Source of the DNA: Microvirga splendida
Lineage (GTDB): Bacteria > Pseudomonadota > Alphaproteobacteria > Rhizobiales > Beijerinckiaceae
Reading direction: 5' to 3'
Length of the DNA: 64,000 nucleotides
Assembly (NCBI RefSeq): GCF_016427565.1
Contig: NZ_JAELXT010000021.1
Span: 20,226 to 84,225 of the forward strand
The notes beneath the pieces were generated by a model. The model searched no databases. It saw only the letters and a program-made list of their open reading frames with translations, and had not been told where the DNA came from. The position numbers and the translations under genes were made by a program. Below, one piece after another: positions 56,254 to 64,000 of this stretch. The first letter of the stretch is position 1, and the number at the start of each line of letters is the position of its first letter.

Positions 56254-56499
56254 TAGGCGTCTTTTCTCCACCGCTTCGACACGTCCAACGCGCCAGGGCA
56301 ATTTACGTTCAATTGTGAACATAACCTGGGCCATGTGTGCACATGTGGACAGACAACTTGGAAGCTCCTGTCTACAAGGACGCGCAAGTGCCCTCTAAAT
56401 GACGACCATACCGGCCTGTGCGACGGACTCGGACCTGATGCACAACATGGGGCTCAATCGTCGACCCAACCGAAACCGCTTATTTTTTTGAGACTGTCC

Positions 56500-58017
56500 A
56501 TGACGCTTTCGTCGCCTTCCGATGCTGCACCCGTCCCAACAGGGGTTCCAGGGCTCGATGACATTCTGGCCGGGGGCTATGCCGCCAATCGCGCTCATCT
56601 CATCGAAGGGCGGCCCGGCTCCGGCAAGACGACGCTAGGAATGCAGTTTCTGCTCGCCGGGGTCGAGGCGGGTGAGACCTGCCTCTACATCACTCTGTCC
56701 GAGAGCAAACGAGAGCTTCTGTCCGTCGCCTCGCGCCATGGCTGGTCGCTTGAGGGCATCGAGATCTTCGAGCTTGTCCCACCGGAACTGAGTCTCGACC
56801 CAAAACAGCAGCAAAGCCTAGTCTACTCCTCCGATCTGGAGCTCGGCGAGACGGTGCAGATGGCGCTGGCGGAGATCGAACGGGTGAAGCCCCGGCGGGT
56901 CGTGTTCGACTCGCTCTCGGAGATCCGGCTTCTGTCCCAGGGCTCGCTGCGCTACCGCCGGCAGGTGCTGGCATTGAAAAGCTATTTCCTGCTCAATGAC
57001 GCAACCGTCCTCATGCTCGACGACCTGACCTCCGACCAGGACGACCTCAATCTGCACTCGATCAGCCATGCGGTTATCCGCCTTGAGCAGGTTGTTCCGG
57101 CCTATGGCGCCGAGCGGCGCCGGCTCAGCGTCACGAAGATGCGCGGCACCGCCTTCCGGGGCGGCTACCATGATCTGATCATTCAGCGCGGTGGCCTGCG
57201 GATCTTTCCCCGTCTGGTGGCCGCCGATCATCACAGGAATTTTACCTTTGACGCGATCCCCAGCGGCATCGGTGAACTCGACACCATCCTTGGTGGAGGT
57301 CTGAGCCGCGGCACCAGTACGCTCGTCATCGGTCCGTCGGGAGCGGGCAAGTCCACGCTGGCGCTCGGCTATCTCTGGGCCGCCCTGGAGCGTGGTGAGC
57401 CTGCCCTCATGATCAGCTTCGACGAGACCATCGGTATTCTTCTGCAACGAGCCAAGGGTGTCGGCTTCGACCTGGCGCCTCACGTTGAGGCAGGGCGGCT
57501 TCGTATCGAGCAGATCGATCCGGCCAACGTCTCTCCTGGCGAGTTCGCCGGCCGCGTGCGGGAGGCTGTCGAACGGGATGGAGCAAGGGTCGTCGTGATC
57601 GACAGCCTGACCGGCTACCTGAATGCCATGCCGGAACAGCCGTTCATCGTGCTCCAGATGCATGAACTTCTCACCTACCTGAACCAGCAGGGGGTGGTGA
57701 CGATCATGATCCTGGCCCAGCACGGCATGGTTGGCCAAATGGTCTCGCCGATCGACCTGACCTATCTCAGCGACGCGGTGGTGCTGCTGCGTTTCTTCGA
57801 GGCGAACGGGCGCATCCGGCGGGCCTTGTCGGTGGTCAAGCGGCGGACGGGCTCGCACGAGGACACGATCCGGGAGTTCCGGATCGACAATCAGGGTTTG
57901 CGCGTTGGTCCGCCGCTGGAGCAATTCCGGGGTGTGTTGACGGGCGTGCCGACGTTCGAGGGCCAGCGCGCCTCGCTTCTTGAGGAGCGTGAGACCGACA
58001 ATGGTGGAGGCCGATGA
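56500..58017 (+). CDS. KaiC-like double ATPase
   Basis: A 505-aa protein with two RecA-like domains. The first has GVPGLDDILAGGY, Walker A GRPGSGKTTLGMQFLLAGV and RRVVFDSLSEIRLL. The second has GIGELDTILGGGL, Walker A GPSGAGKSTLALGYLW and VVVIDSLTGYLNAMPEQ. This is the circadian-clock ATPase architecture, which in many bacteria works as a signalling ATPase rather than a clock. The ATG at 56500 begins the family sequence; the upstream open frame does not look coding. It overlaps a histidine kinase gene by 17 bp. No kaiA or kaiB is seen nearby. Confidence 0.92.
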   Translation: MTLSSPSDAAPVPTGVPGLDDILAGGYAANRAHLIEGRPGSGKTTLGMQFLLAGVEAGETCLYITLSESKRELLSVASRHGWSLEGIEIFELVPPELSLDPKQQQSLVYSSDLELGETVQMALAEIERVKPRRVVFDSLSEIRLLSQGSLRYRRQVLALKSYFLLNDATVLMLDDLTSDQDDLNLHSISHAVIRLEQVVPAYGAERRRLSVTKMRGTAFRGGYHDLIIQRGGLRIFPRLVAADHHRNFTFDAIPSGIGELDTILGGGLSRGTSTLVIGPSGAGKSTLALGYLWAALERGEPALMISFDETIGILLQRAKGVGFDLAPHVEAGRLRIEQIDPANVSPGEFAGRVREAVERDGARVVVIDSLTGYLNAMPEQPFIVLQMHELLTYLNQQGVVTIMILAQHGMVGQMVSPIDLTYLSDAVVLLRFFEANGRIRRALSVVKRRTGSHEDTIREFRIDNQGLRVGPPLEQFRGVLTGVPTFEGQRASLLEERETDNGGGR

Positions 58018-59044
58018 CGTGTCCGTGCTGATCCTTGCCCCGCACGGGCGAGATGGCGCGGTCGCATCGGCGATCCTCGGGGAGGTCGGGATCTTGGCGG
58101 AGACCCGCCCCAGCCTCGAAGCGCTTGTCGCAGGGCTGGATGGATCGGCCTGTGCGGTGATCACGGAGGAGGCACTCCTCAGTGCCGACCGCCGCGAGCT
58201 TGCCGAGTGGATCGAGAGGCAGCCGCCCTGGTCCGACTTTCCGTTCATTCTGCTCACCCATCGCGGCGGCTCACCTGTCGAACACCTCACCGACCTGCTC
58301 GGGAACGTCACCGTGCTGGAGCGACCGTTCCATCCGGCGGTGTTGGTGAACGCCGTCAGGTCCGCCTTTCGGGCGCGGCAGCGCCAGAGGGAGGTCGAGG
58401 CGCACCTCAAGGAGCGGCAGCGTACGCATGAGCGCCAGGCGTTGCTCATCCGCGAGCTGCACCATCGGGTGAAGAATACTCTTGCAACGGTCCAGGGTCT
58501 CCTCGGGGCCACAGCTCGTTCCACGCACTCCGTGGATGAGTTCTACCGCTCGTTCGCGGACCGGATTGTCGCCTTAGCCAACACACACAACCTCCTGACC
58601 GAGGATTATTGGCAGACTGCGCCGCTGATCGAGATGTTCAGGAACGAACTGGCTCATTACGACGATGGCGGCGCGCGGCGGATCACCCTCGATGGGCCAC
58701 CGGTGGAGCTCTCGGCCGATCTGGCCGTGCCGATCGGCATGGCCTTGCATGAGCTGACCACGAACGCGGCCAAACACGGAGCCCTCTCGGGTCCAGGCGG
58801 ACAGGTTGCTGTGGCTTGGAAGGTCCGGGATCTGGAAGAAGGGCGCCGGCTTGCTATCGAATGGGTGGAGCGGGGCGGTCCGCCGGTGGAACAGCCGCGG
58901 CGAAAGGGGTTTGGGTCGACATTGCTGCATCGGGTCCTGACCCATCAATGTCATGCAACGATCAGTATCGCCTATGACCGGGAGGGGTTGTCGTGCCATA
59001 TGGATATTCCGCTGATCGAGGAGCGGCTCGTGCCGGAGTATTGA
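58001..59044 (+). CDS. HWE-family histidine kinase with receiver-like N-terminus
   Basis: About 347 aa. Residues ~5-125 look like a degenerate receiver (VLILAPHGRDGAVASAILGE, then FPFILLTHRGG). The kinase core has IRELHHRVKNTLATVQGLLG with His155 as the probable phosphate acceptor, MALHELTTNAAKHGALSGPG as the N-box, and EWVERGGPPV, the W-x-E signature that names the HWE class. It overlaps the KaiC-like gene, and KaiC-kinase pairs of this kind are known in several alphaproteobacteria. The output partner is not in the window. Confidence 0.9.
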   Translation: MVEADDVSVLILAPHGRDGAVASAILGEVGILAETRPSLEALVAGLDGSACAVITEEALLSADRRELAEWIERQPPWSDFPFILLTHRGGSPVEHLTDLLGNVTVLERPFHPAVLVNAVRSAFRARQRQREVEAHLKERQRTHERQALLIRELHHRVKNTLATVQGLLGATARSTHSVDEFYRSFADRIVALANTHNLLTEDYWQTAPLIEMFRNELAHYDDGGARRITLDGPPVELSADLAVPIGMALHELTTNAAKHGALSGPGGQVAVAWKVRDLEEGRRLAIEWVERGGPPVEQPRRKGFGSTLLHRVLTHQCHATISIAYDREGLSCHMDIPLIEERLVPEY

Positions 59045-59113
59045 TCAATGGGGCAGCCCAAACCTCCGAATTGACCGGACTGCTGAGCGGCTGGTGCAGC
59101 TGGCGGATGTCTC

Positions 59114-59141
59114 TTGATTGTCAAAAGTCAGCAGCTAGATC
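59114..59141 (+). promoter_or_regulatory. Promoter-like element, copy 1 (TTGATT-N16-TAGATC)
   Basis: TTGATT at 59114 and TAGATC at 59136 with a 16-bp spacer lie 26 bp before the ParD-like gene. The same arrangement, with the flanking CTCTTGATTGTCAA, recurs at 62681-62708 before the second ParD-like gene, which supports a functional role. Confidence 0.5.
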
Positions 59142-59166
59142 CACCCCGTCACCGGATCCTCCCCCA

Positions 59167-59358
59167 ATGTCCCCCGACCAGACCCGCAACGTCTCTCGGA
59201 CTGCTGAACTGAACGCGTTCATCCGCGGTCAGGTCGCCTCCGGCCAGTGCCAGAACGCCAGCGAGGTCGTTCGGGCCGGTTTGCGCCTCCTCATTCAGTC
59301 CAGGAGCGTCCTTGAACCGAACGTCTCCCCAATAGGCAGGGGACGTGATGGGCACTAA
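59167..59358 (+). CDS. ParD-like ribbon-helix-helix protein, copy 1
   Basis: A 63-aa protein: MSPDQTRNVSRTAELNAFIR, then QNASEVVRAGLRLLIQS, the ParD/CopG antitoxin-type DNA-binding fold. It matches the protein at 62733-62924 over the first ~42 residues; the C-terminal ends differ. ParD normally precedes a parE toxin, but here the next gene is a sensor kinase whose start overlaps its end by 11 bp. It might be a DNA-binding partner or autoregulator of the kinase operon. No Shine-Dalgarno is visible and the leader would be short. Confidence 0.8.
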   Translation: MSPDQTRNVSRTAELNAFIRGQVASGQCQNASEVVRAGLRLLIQSRSVLEPNVSPIGRGRDGH

Positions 59359-62329
59359 GGTCGAAGCGAGCGACCAGGAGTCTCTCGACTTCCTTGTCAA
59401 CGGGGGTGAGACGGCCGCCCTGATCCTGGCGCATGACTGGTCGGCGACCCCGCTGGGCCTTCCTGAGACGTGGCCGCAGTCGCTGCGCTCTTCGCTTTCC
59501 ATCTGTCTGACCTCGAGCTTCCCCACCGCGATATACTGGGGGCCGGAGTTGCACCTCCTGTACAACGACGCCTGGGCTCCTATCCCGGCCGGGCGCCACC
59601 CGTGGGCCCTGGGGCGGCCTGGGGCCGAGGTGTGGACCGACATCTGGGACGTGGTCTACCCGCAGCTCGCGCGCGTGCTGGAGACCGGAGAAGGCTTCTC
59701 GACTTACGACCAAATGCTGCCGATGGTGCGGGGCGGTGTCCGCCGCGAGACCTACTGGAACTACAGCTTCACTCCGATCCGTGGCGAGGACGGCTCGATT
59801 GCGGGCGTGTTCAACCAGGGCCACGAGACAACCGACCGGGTCCTCGGCGAGCGACGTAACCGGTTTCTGCTCGATCTCAGCGACAAACTGCGGTCTCTGG
59901 CTGACCCACGGAAAGTCATCGAGGTGGCCCAGGAGGCGCTCGGGCGGCATCTCGGCGCCAACCGGGTGGGATACGGCGAGGTGGAGGAGACGGCCCGCTA
60001 CTTCACCACCGACCGCAACTGGACAGACGGGAGCGTGCCCTCCCGGGAGGGCACTCACGACCTCGCGGGGTTTGGTCCCGATGTGCTGGCCGCGTTGCGC
60101 GCTGGCATTCCGCTTCTCATTTCCGACGCGGCGCGCGATCCACGCACCAGCGCGCCCGAAAGCCTTGCGGCATTCGACGCCATCGACACGCGTGCCGCCA
60201 TCACGGCTTCGCTGGTGAAGGAAGGACGGATGCGGGTGGCGCTCTACGTTCACGCGCGGGAGCCACGCCCCTGGGACGAGCACGATGTTGAGCTCGTCAC
60301 CGAGGTGGCGGAGCGCACTTGGGCGGCGGTCGAGCGCGCTCGCTCCGAGGCAGCACTCCGTGAGCGAGAGGCGCGGCTTCGGCAGCTCAATGACACACTC
60401 GAGCACCGGATCGAGGCTGCTCTTGCCGAGCGCAACCTGCTTGCCACCATCGTCGAGACTACGGACGTGCAGATCCAGGTTCTCGACCGCGAGTATCGAT
60501 GGCTGGCGATCAACAAAGCCTGCGCCGACGAGTACCAGCGCATCTTTGGCAAGCGTCCAGAGATCGGTAAAAACTTACTGGAGTTGCTCGCCGACAGGCC
60601 CGACCAGCAGGCTGCGGCCAAGGCCGTATGGTCCCGGGCGCTCGCAGGCGAGGCGTTCACGCAGGTAAGCGAGTTCGGCGACCCGGAGCTGGACAGCCGG
60701 TCCTACGAGATGAGGTTCGAGGTGCTGCGCGGACCGGACGGCTCCCAGGCCGGCGCCTTCCTGATGGGTCGGGACGTGACCGAGCGCGTTGCCGAGCAGC
60801 AACGGCTGGCCGAGGCGCAAGCGGCCCGCCGTGAGGCCGACGCGCTCTACCGCGCTTATTTTGAGAACGCGCCCGAGGCGCTGTTCGTGGTCGGCGTTCG
60901 GTCCGATGGCGGCTTTGTCGTCGAGGAGGTCAACCCCGCGCACGAGGCCGGTGTCGGCTTCAAGATCGAGGACATCCGGGGCAAGCGCATCGAGCACATC
61001 CTACCGCCCTCCGTTGCCCGACGGGTGCTTGAGACCTACCGGCACGTTGTGGAGACCGGCACGATCTACCAGTACCGTGAGGTGTTCGACCTTGCAGGCG
61101 GGCCGCAGCATTGGGACACTTCGCTGGTGCCGGTCCGAGATGCCGAAGGCCACATCATTCGGCTGATGGGCTCAAGCCGCAACGTCACCCGCCAAGTGAC
61201 GGCCGAGGAGGCGCTCCGCCAGTCCCAGAAGATGGAGTCGATGGGCCAGCTCACGGGCGGCGTCGCGCACGACTTCAACAACCTGCTGACTCCCATTGTG
61301 GGCGCGCTCGACATGCTCCAGAGCAGAGGCGTAGGCGGCGAGCGCGAGCAGCGGCTGATCGCTGGCGCTGCGCAATCGGCTGAACGGGCCAAGACGCTGG
61401 TGCAGCGGCTCCTTGCCTTCGCGCGACGCCAACCGCTCCAGATGACCGCAGTGGATGTGGGTAAGGTCGTTCGCGGCATGGCCGATCTGGTGGCGAGTAC
61501 GACGGGTCCTCAGGTCAGGGTGATGGTCGAGGCTGCCGAGGACCTCCCGCCCGCCAAGGCCGACCCAAACCAGCTCGAAATGGCGCTTCTGAACCTCGCG
61601 GTGAATGCGCGCGATGCCATGCCCCGGGGCGGCACGCTCCGCATCACAGCTTCCGCCGAAACCGTTCAGGCAGGAGTGGGCGGAACGCTTCAGGCCGGGC
61701 GCTATGTCCGCCTTTCCGTCGCAGACACCGGAACCGGCATGGACGAGGGGACCCTTGCCCGTGCCGTCGAGCCGTTCTTCTCGACCAAGGGCATTGGCAA
61801 GGGCACGGGCCTCGGACTGTCGATGGTTCACGGTCTCGCCTCGCAACTCGGCGGAGCGCTGTCCATCAAGAGCAAGCCTGGGCTCGGCACCAACGTTGAA
61901 CTCTGGCTGCCCGAGAGTGCCGATAGGCCCGAGGCGCCGGGGCCAGCGCGCGCGGTACACCTCGCCCATGCGCGCAAGAGCGCGCTGCTCGTCGATGATG
62001 AGGAGCTTGTGCGGCTGAGCACGGCCGACATGCTCGCCGACCTCGGCTACGATGTGCTGGAAGCGACCACGGCCGAAGAGGGTTTGGCGTTGGTGCAGAA
62101 GGGTGCGGAGCTCGACCTTCTGGTCACCGATCACCTCATGCCGGGCATGACCGGCTCGGACCTCGCGCGAACTGTCCAGACGCTCAGGCCAGGCGTGCCA
62201 ATCCTTGTGATTTCCGGGTATGCGGAAAGCGAGGGCATCGAGCCCGACCTGCCACGCCTCACGAAGCCGTTTCGCAAGGACGAGCTCGCCGCCAGCATTG
62301 CTTCGCTGATGAATGGCAGATCGTCCTAG
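59348..62329 (+). CDS. PAS/GAF hybrid sensor histidine kinase with C-terminal receiver
   Basis: A 993-aa soluble protein. By eye: PAS-like ~30-165 (TAIYWGPELHLLYNDAWAP), GAF ~175-335, two PAS domains ~365-640, HisKA with GGVAHDFNNLLTP (His641), HATPase with NLAVNARDAMPRGG and KGTGLGLSMVHGLASQLGG, and a receiver with VDDEELVRL and phospho-acceptor Asp928 in LVTDHLMPGM. It has no membrane segment, so it senses a cytoplasmic or light signal. The first PAS region is close to that of the truncated kinase at 62921. AGGGGA lies 5 bp before the ATG at 59348. Confidence 0.92.
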   Translation: MGTKVEASDQESLDFLVNGGETAALILAHDWSATPLGLPETWPQSLRSSLSICLTSSFPTAIYWGPELHLLYNDAWAPIPAGRHPWALGRPGAEVWTDIWDVVYPQLARVLETGEGFSTYDQMLPMVRGGVRRETYWNYSFTPIRGEDGSIAGVFNQGHETTDRVLGERRNRFLLDLSDKLRSLADPRKVIEVAQEALGRHLGANRVGYGEVEETARYFTTDRNWTDGSVPSREGTHDLAGFGPDVLAALRAGIPLLISDAARDPRTSAPESLAAFDAIDTRAAITASLVKEGRMRVALYVHAREPRPWDEHDVELVTEVAERTWAAVERARSEAALREREARLRQLNDTLEHRIEAALAERNLLATIVETTDVQIQVLDREYRWLAINKACADEYQRIFGKRPEIGKNLLELLADRPDQQAAAKAVWSRALAGEAFTQVSEFGDPELDSRSYEMRFEVLRGPDGSQAGAFLMGRDVTERVAEQQRLAEAQAARREADALYRAYFENAPEALFVVGVRSDGGFVVEEVNPAHEAGVGFKIEDIRGKRIEHILPPSVARRVLETYRHVVETGTIYQYREVFDLAGGPQHWDTSLVPVRDAEGHIIRLMGSSRNVTRQVTAEEALRQSQKMESMGQLTGGVAHDFNNLLTPIVGALDMLQSRGVGGEREQRLIAGAAQSAERAKTLVQRLLAFARRQPLQMTAVDVGKVVRGMADLVASTTGPQVRVMVEAAEDLPPAKADPNQLEMALLNLAVNARDAMPRGGTLRITASAETVQAGVGGTLQAGRYVRLSVADTGTGMDEGTLARAVEPFFSTKGIGKGTGLGLSMVHGLASQLGGALSIKSKPGLGTNVELWLPESADRPEAPGPARAVHLAHARKSALLVDDEELVRLSTADMLADLGYDVLEATTAEEGLALVQKGAELDLLVTDHLMPGMTGSDLARTVQTLRPGVPILVISGYAESEGIEPDLPRLTKPFRKDELAASIASLMNGRSS

Positions 62330-62680
62330 CGCAAGGGTCGAAGGTGCGCTCAACCCAGGGATGCCACATCGTCTGAAAGAGCCGGGGAATTTCTTATTCC
62401 ACCGGGATCATTGTCTAACCGCACGGTGGCATGCAAGCTCCTTCTTGGTGCCGGAGCTGTTGTTTGCCAGGAGCAGTGTCATCGTAGCAAGCAACATCAA
62501 CCGCCAAATGATGGGTTTAGCGGGGACCTTCCAATGGAGAACCGCAAGCATCGGGTCTGTATGTGGACCAGCATGGTGCGTGACCCCTCGATCGGCGTGC
62601 CACCATGAGTCCCCGTCAGACTTTGAAGGTTAAATCCTTCATAAGCGGTTCCGACCCTCTTTTGCCGCGCCGCGCCTCTC
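62330..62680. other. Intergenic stretch with no supportable gene
   Basis: About 350 bp between the first hybrid kinase and the promoter-like element of the second ParD-like gene. It is less GC-rich than the flanking genes. No credible gene, repeat or RNA is seen. Confidence 0.45.
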
Positions 62681-62708
62681 TTGATTGTCAATTCTTGCCA
62701 ACTAGATG
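62681..62708 (+). promoter_or_regulatory. Promoter-like element, copy 2 (TTGATT-N16-TAGATG)
   Basis: TTGATT at 62681 and TAGATG at 62703, 16-bp spacer, 24 bp before the second ParD-like gene. The flanks CTCTTGATTGTCAA and a TCACCGGA just downstream are shared with copy 1 at 59114. Confidence 0.5.
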
Positions 62709-62732
62709 CCCTCACTCACCGGACATCCGTTC

Positions 62733-62924
62733 ATGGCCACAGACCAGACCCGCAACGTCTCCCTCACGGCGGAGCTGAACGCGTTCATCCGCGCTCAGGT
62801 CGCCTCCGGCCAGTACCAGAATGCCAGTGAGGTGGTCCGGGCCAGTCTGCGCCTGCTCCAGCAGCAGGAGAAGCGCAGCCGGCGCAAGGGCGCCGCTCTG
62901 CCCCTGGATCCGGCAGGTGGATGA
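62733..62924 (+). CDS. ParD-like ribbon-helix-helix protein, copy 2
   Basis: A 63-aa RHH protein: MATDQTRNVSLTAELNAFIR, then QNASEVVRASLRLLQQQE and a basic tail. It is the same length as copy 1 at 59167 and nearly identical in the DNA-binding part. Its stop overlaps the start of the PAS gene by ATGA. As with copy 1, no parE-type toxin follows. The conserved promoter-like element lies upstream. Confidence 0.82.
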   Translation: MATDQTRNVSLTAELNAFIRAQVASGQYQNASEVVRASLRLLQQQEKRSRRKGAALPLDPAGG

Positions 62925-63970
62925 TGAACTCCAAGCCTGATACCCTGTCCTCTCCCGGCTTTTTGGCCGGTGGTGGCACGATGGGAGCGCTCATCCGGGC
63001 CCATGACTGGTTGGCCTCGCCACTTGGTCCTCCCACATGCTGGCCGCAGGCGCTGAAGACGGCGGTCAGTCTGATGCTCCAAGCGCGCCAGCCGGCCTAC
63101 ATCGCCTGGGGCTCCGAGCAGATCTCGCTCTACAACGACGGCTACATTCCGATCCTCGGCACCAAGCATCCGGCCGGGCTTGGGCAGCCTGCGGCGGCGT
63201 TGTGGGCGGAGATCTGGGAGACCCTTGGTCCGCTCAACGCGGCCGTGCTCGCGGGTGAGGCACAATGGTTCGAGGACATGCCGTTCGCGCTCGCCGGCCG
63301 CGACCGGGACATGAGCTGGTTCAGCTACTCCTACACGCCGCTGCGGGGCGACGACGACCGGATCACAGGCATCTTCTGTGTCGCCCAGGAGACAACCGAG
63401 AAGGTCCTGGCTCAACGCCGGTCCCAGGCCGAACGTGAACGCCTGACCCGGATGTTCGAGCAGGCTCCCGGCTTCGTGGCGATGCTCGAGGGACCCGAGC
63501 ACCGGTTCGGGCTCGCCAACCCCGCCTACATGCGGCTGGTCGGGCATCGCGACGTGATCGGCAAGACGGTTGCAGAGGCCCTGCCGGATGCAGTCGAGCA
63601 GGGTTACCTTGAGCTCCTGGACGAGGTCTACCGTAGTGGCAAGGCTCTCAACCTGATCGGTGCGAAGTACGCTGCTCAAACAACCCCTGGCGGCTCCATC
63701 GACGAGCGGTATGTCGACTTCGTCTACCAACCGCTGACCGACGCGACCGGTACCGTGACGGGCATCTTCGTCGAGGGGTACGACGTCACGGATCGGATCC
63801 GGGCCGAAACCCATCGCCGGGCCCTTCTCGAACTCGGTGACCGCATCCGCGACATCGGCGATCCCGACGAGTTGTCGTTTGCTGCGGCCGAGATCCTCGG
63901 ACGGACCCTGGAGGTGAGCCGGGCCGGTAATGGGATGGTCCGGCCGTGCTTCTGCCCCGCTTGTTCGTAA
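62921..63970 (+). CDS. PAS sensor kinase, apparently truncated
   Basis: A 349-aa protein with a first PAS-like region similar to that of the kinase at 59348 (IAWGSEQISLYNDGYIPILG) and a second PAS at ~165-290 (MFEQAPGFVAMLEGPEHRFG, then GIFVEGYDVTDRIRAETHRR). It then begins a GAF-like segment (LGDRIRDIGDPDELSFAAAE) but stops after LEVSRAG with an unrelated tail, NGMVRPCFCPACS. There are no HisKA or HATPase domains before the stop, so the original kinase seems to be broken here by a frameshift or an insertion beginning near 63925. The window ends before this can be seen. Confidence 0.75.
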   Translation: MMNSKPDTLSSPGFLAGGGTMGALIRAHDWLASPLGPPTCWPQALKTAVSLMLQARQPAYIAWGSEQISLYNDGYIPILGTKHPAGLGQPAAALWAEIWETLGPLNAAVLAGEAQWFEDMPFALAGRDRDMSWFSYSYTPLRGDDDRITGIFCVAQETTEKVLAQRRSQAERERLTRMFEQAPGFVAMLEGPEHRFGLANPAYMRLVGHRDVIGKTVAEALPDAVEQGYLELLDEVYRSGKALNLIGAKYAAQTTPGGSIDERYVDFVYQPLTDATGTVTGIFVEGYDVTDRIRAETHRRALLELGDRIRDIGDPDELSFAAAEILGRTLEVSRAGNGMVRPCFCPACS

Positions 63971-64000
63971 GCTGTGGGGTTTCGAGCCACGCAAGGAGCA

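Noticed and set aside
59167..59358. Classical parDE toxin-antitoxin locus
   Set aside because: The ParD-like gene is followed by a kinase, not by a ParE-type toxin, on both occasions.

Overview
The window looks like part of a secondary replicon (plasmid or chromid) of a GC-rich alphaproteobacterium, probably in the Hyphomicrobiales (Methylobacterium/Microvirga/Mesorhizobium-like). This is inferred from a RepC initiator with a likely antisense RNA, an HWE histidine kinase, a KaiC-kinase pair, rhizobial-type interspersed repeats, and the overall gene style. The genus is not proven by the sequence.

Region 1 (1-14.3 kb) is a catabolic island. A Dpp/Opp-type peptide ABC transporter runs on the plus strand (end of the binding protein, two permeases, two ATPases, with ATGA overlaps). 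Converging on it is a five-gene minus-strand unit: an AroM-like/LuxR-HTH fusion regulator, a fused HyuA-HyuB 5-oxoprolinase/hydantoinase, an OPT-family transporter, an AroM/Asp-Glu-racemase-like enzyme and an AbgB-like M20 amidohydrolase. Together they suggest uptake and opening of a small peptide-like or lactam/hydantoin compound. The regulator carries a copy of the AroM fold in which both predicted catalytic cysteines are serine. A quinone oxidoreductase is divergent from the regulator.

Region 2 (14.5-15.0 kb) holds a decayed repC relic.

Region 3 (15.2-43.7 kb) is a complete-looking extracellular contractile injection system (eCIS, phage-tail-like, of the Afp/PVC lineage). In order it encodes: AAA+ ATPase, DUF4255 cap/terminator protein, two unknown proteins, sheath, tube 1, a chaperone-like protein, a DUF6760-like small protein, tube 2, a repeat-interrupted gene, LysM tube-initiator, gp27-like hub, gp5-like spike, PAAR tip, gp25, two baseplate-J proteins (one 1656 aa with an apparent beta-propeller insert), a gpI-like protein with a propeller-like N-terminus, two Cys-rich proteins, and a 1303-aa DUF4157 protein. 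That last protein ends in a putative HNH/EndoVII-type nuclease toxin and is followed 10 bp later by a DUF4241-like protein that may be its immunity factor. A LuxR-type regulator with a degenerate receiver domain converges on the cluster.

Region 4 (45-52.3 kb) is ordinary cargo: an uncharacterised protein, SelO pseudokinase-AMPylase, a DEDDh exonuclease, HtpG and an LLM-class flavin oxidoreductase.

Region 5 (52.3-55 kb) is the intact repC. It has a divergent promoter and a strong terminator hairpin that fit a repABC-type antisense RNA, but no repA or repB is adjacent.

Region 6 (55.4-64 kb) is a signalling island: a Crp/Fnr regulator, KaiC-like double ATPase, an HWE histidine kinase, and two tandem copies of a ParD-like ribbon-helix-helix gene translationally coupled to a PAS sensor kinase. 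Each copy has the same TTGATT-N16-TAGAT promoter-like element. The second kinase is cut short near the window end.
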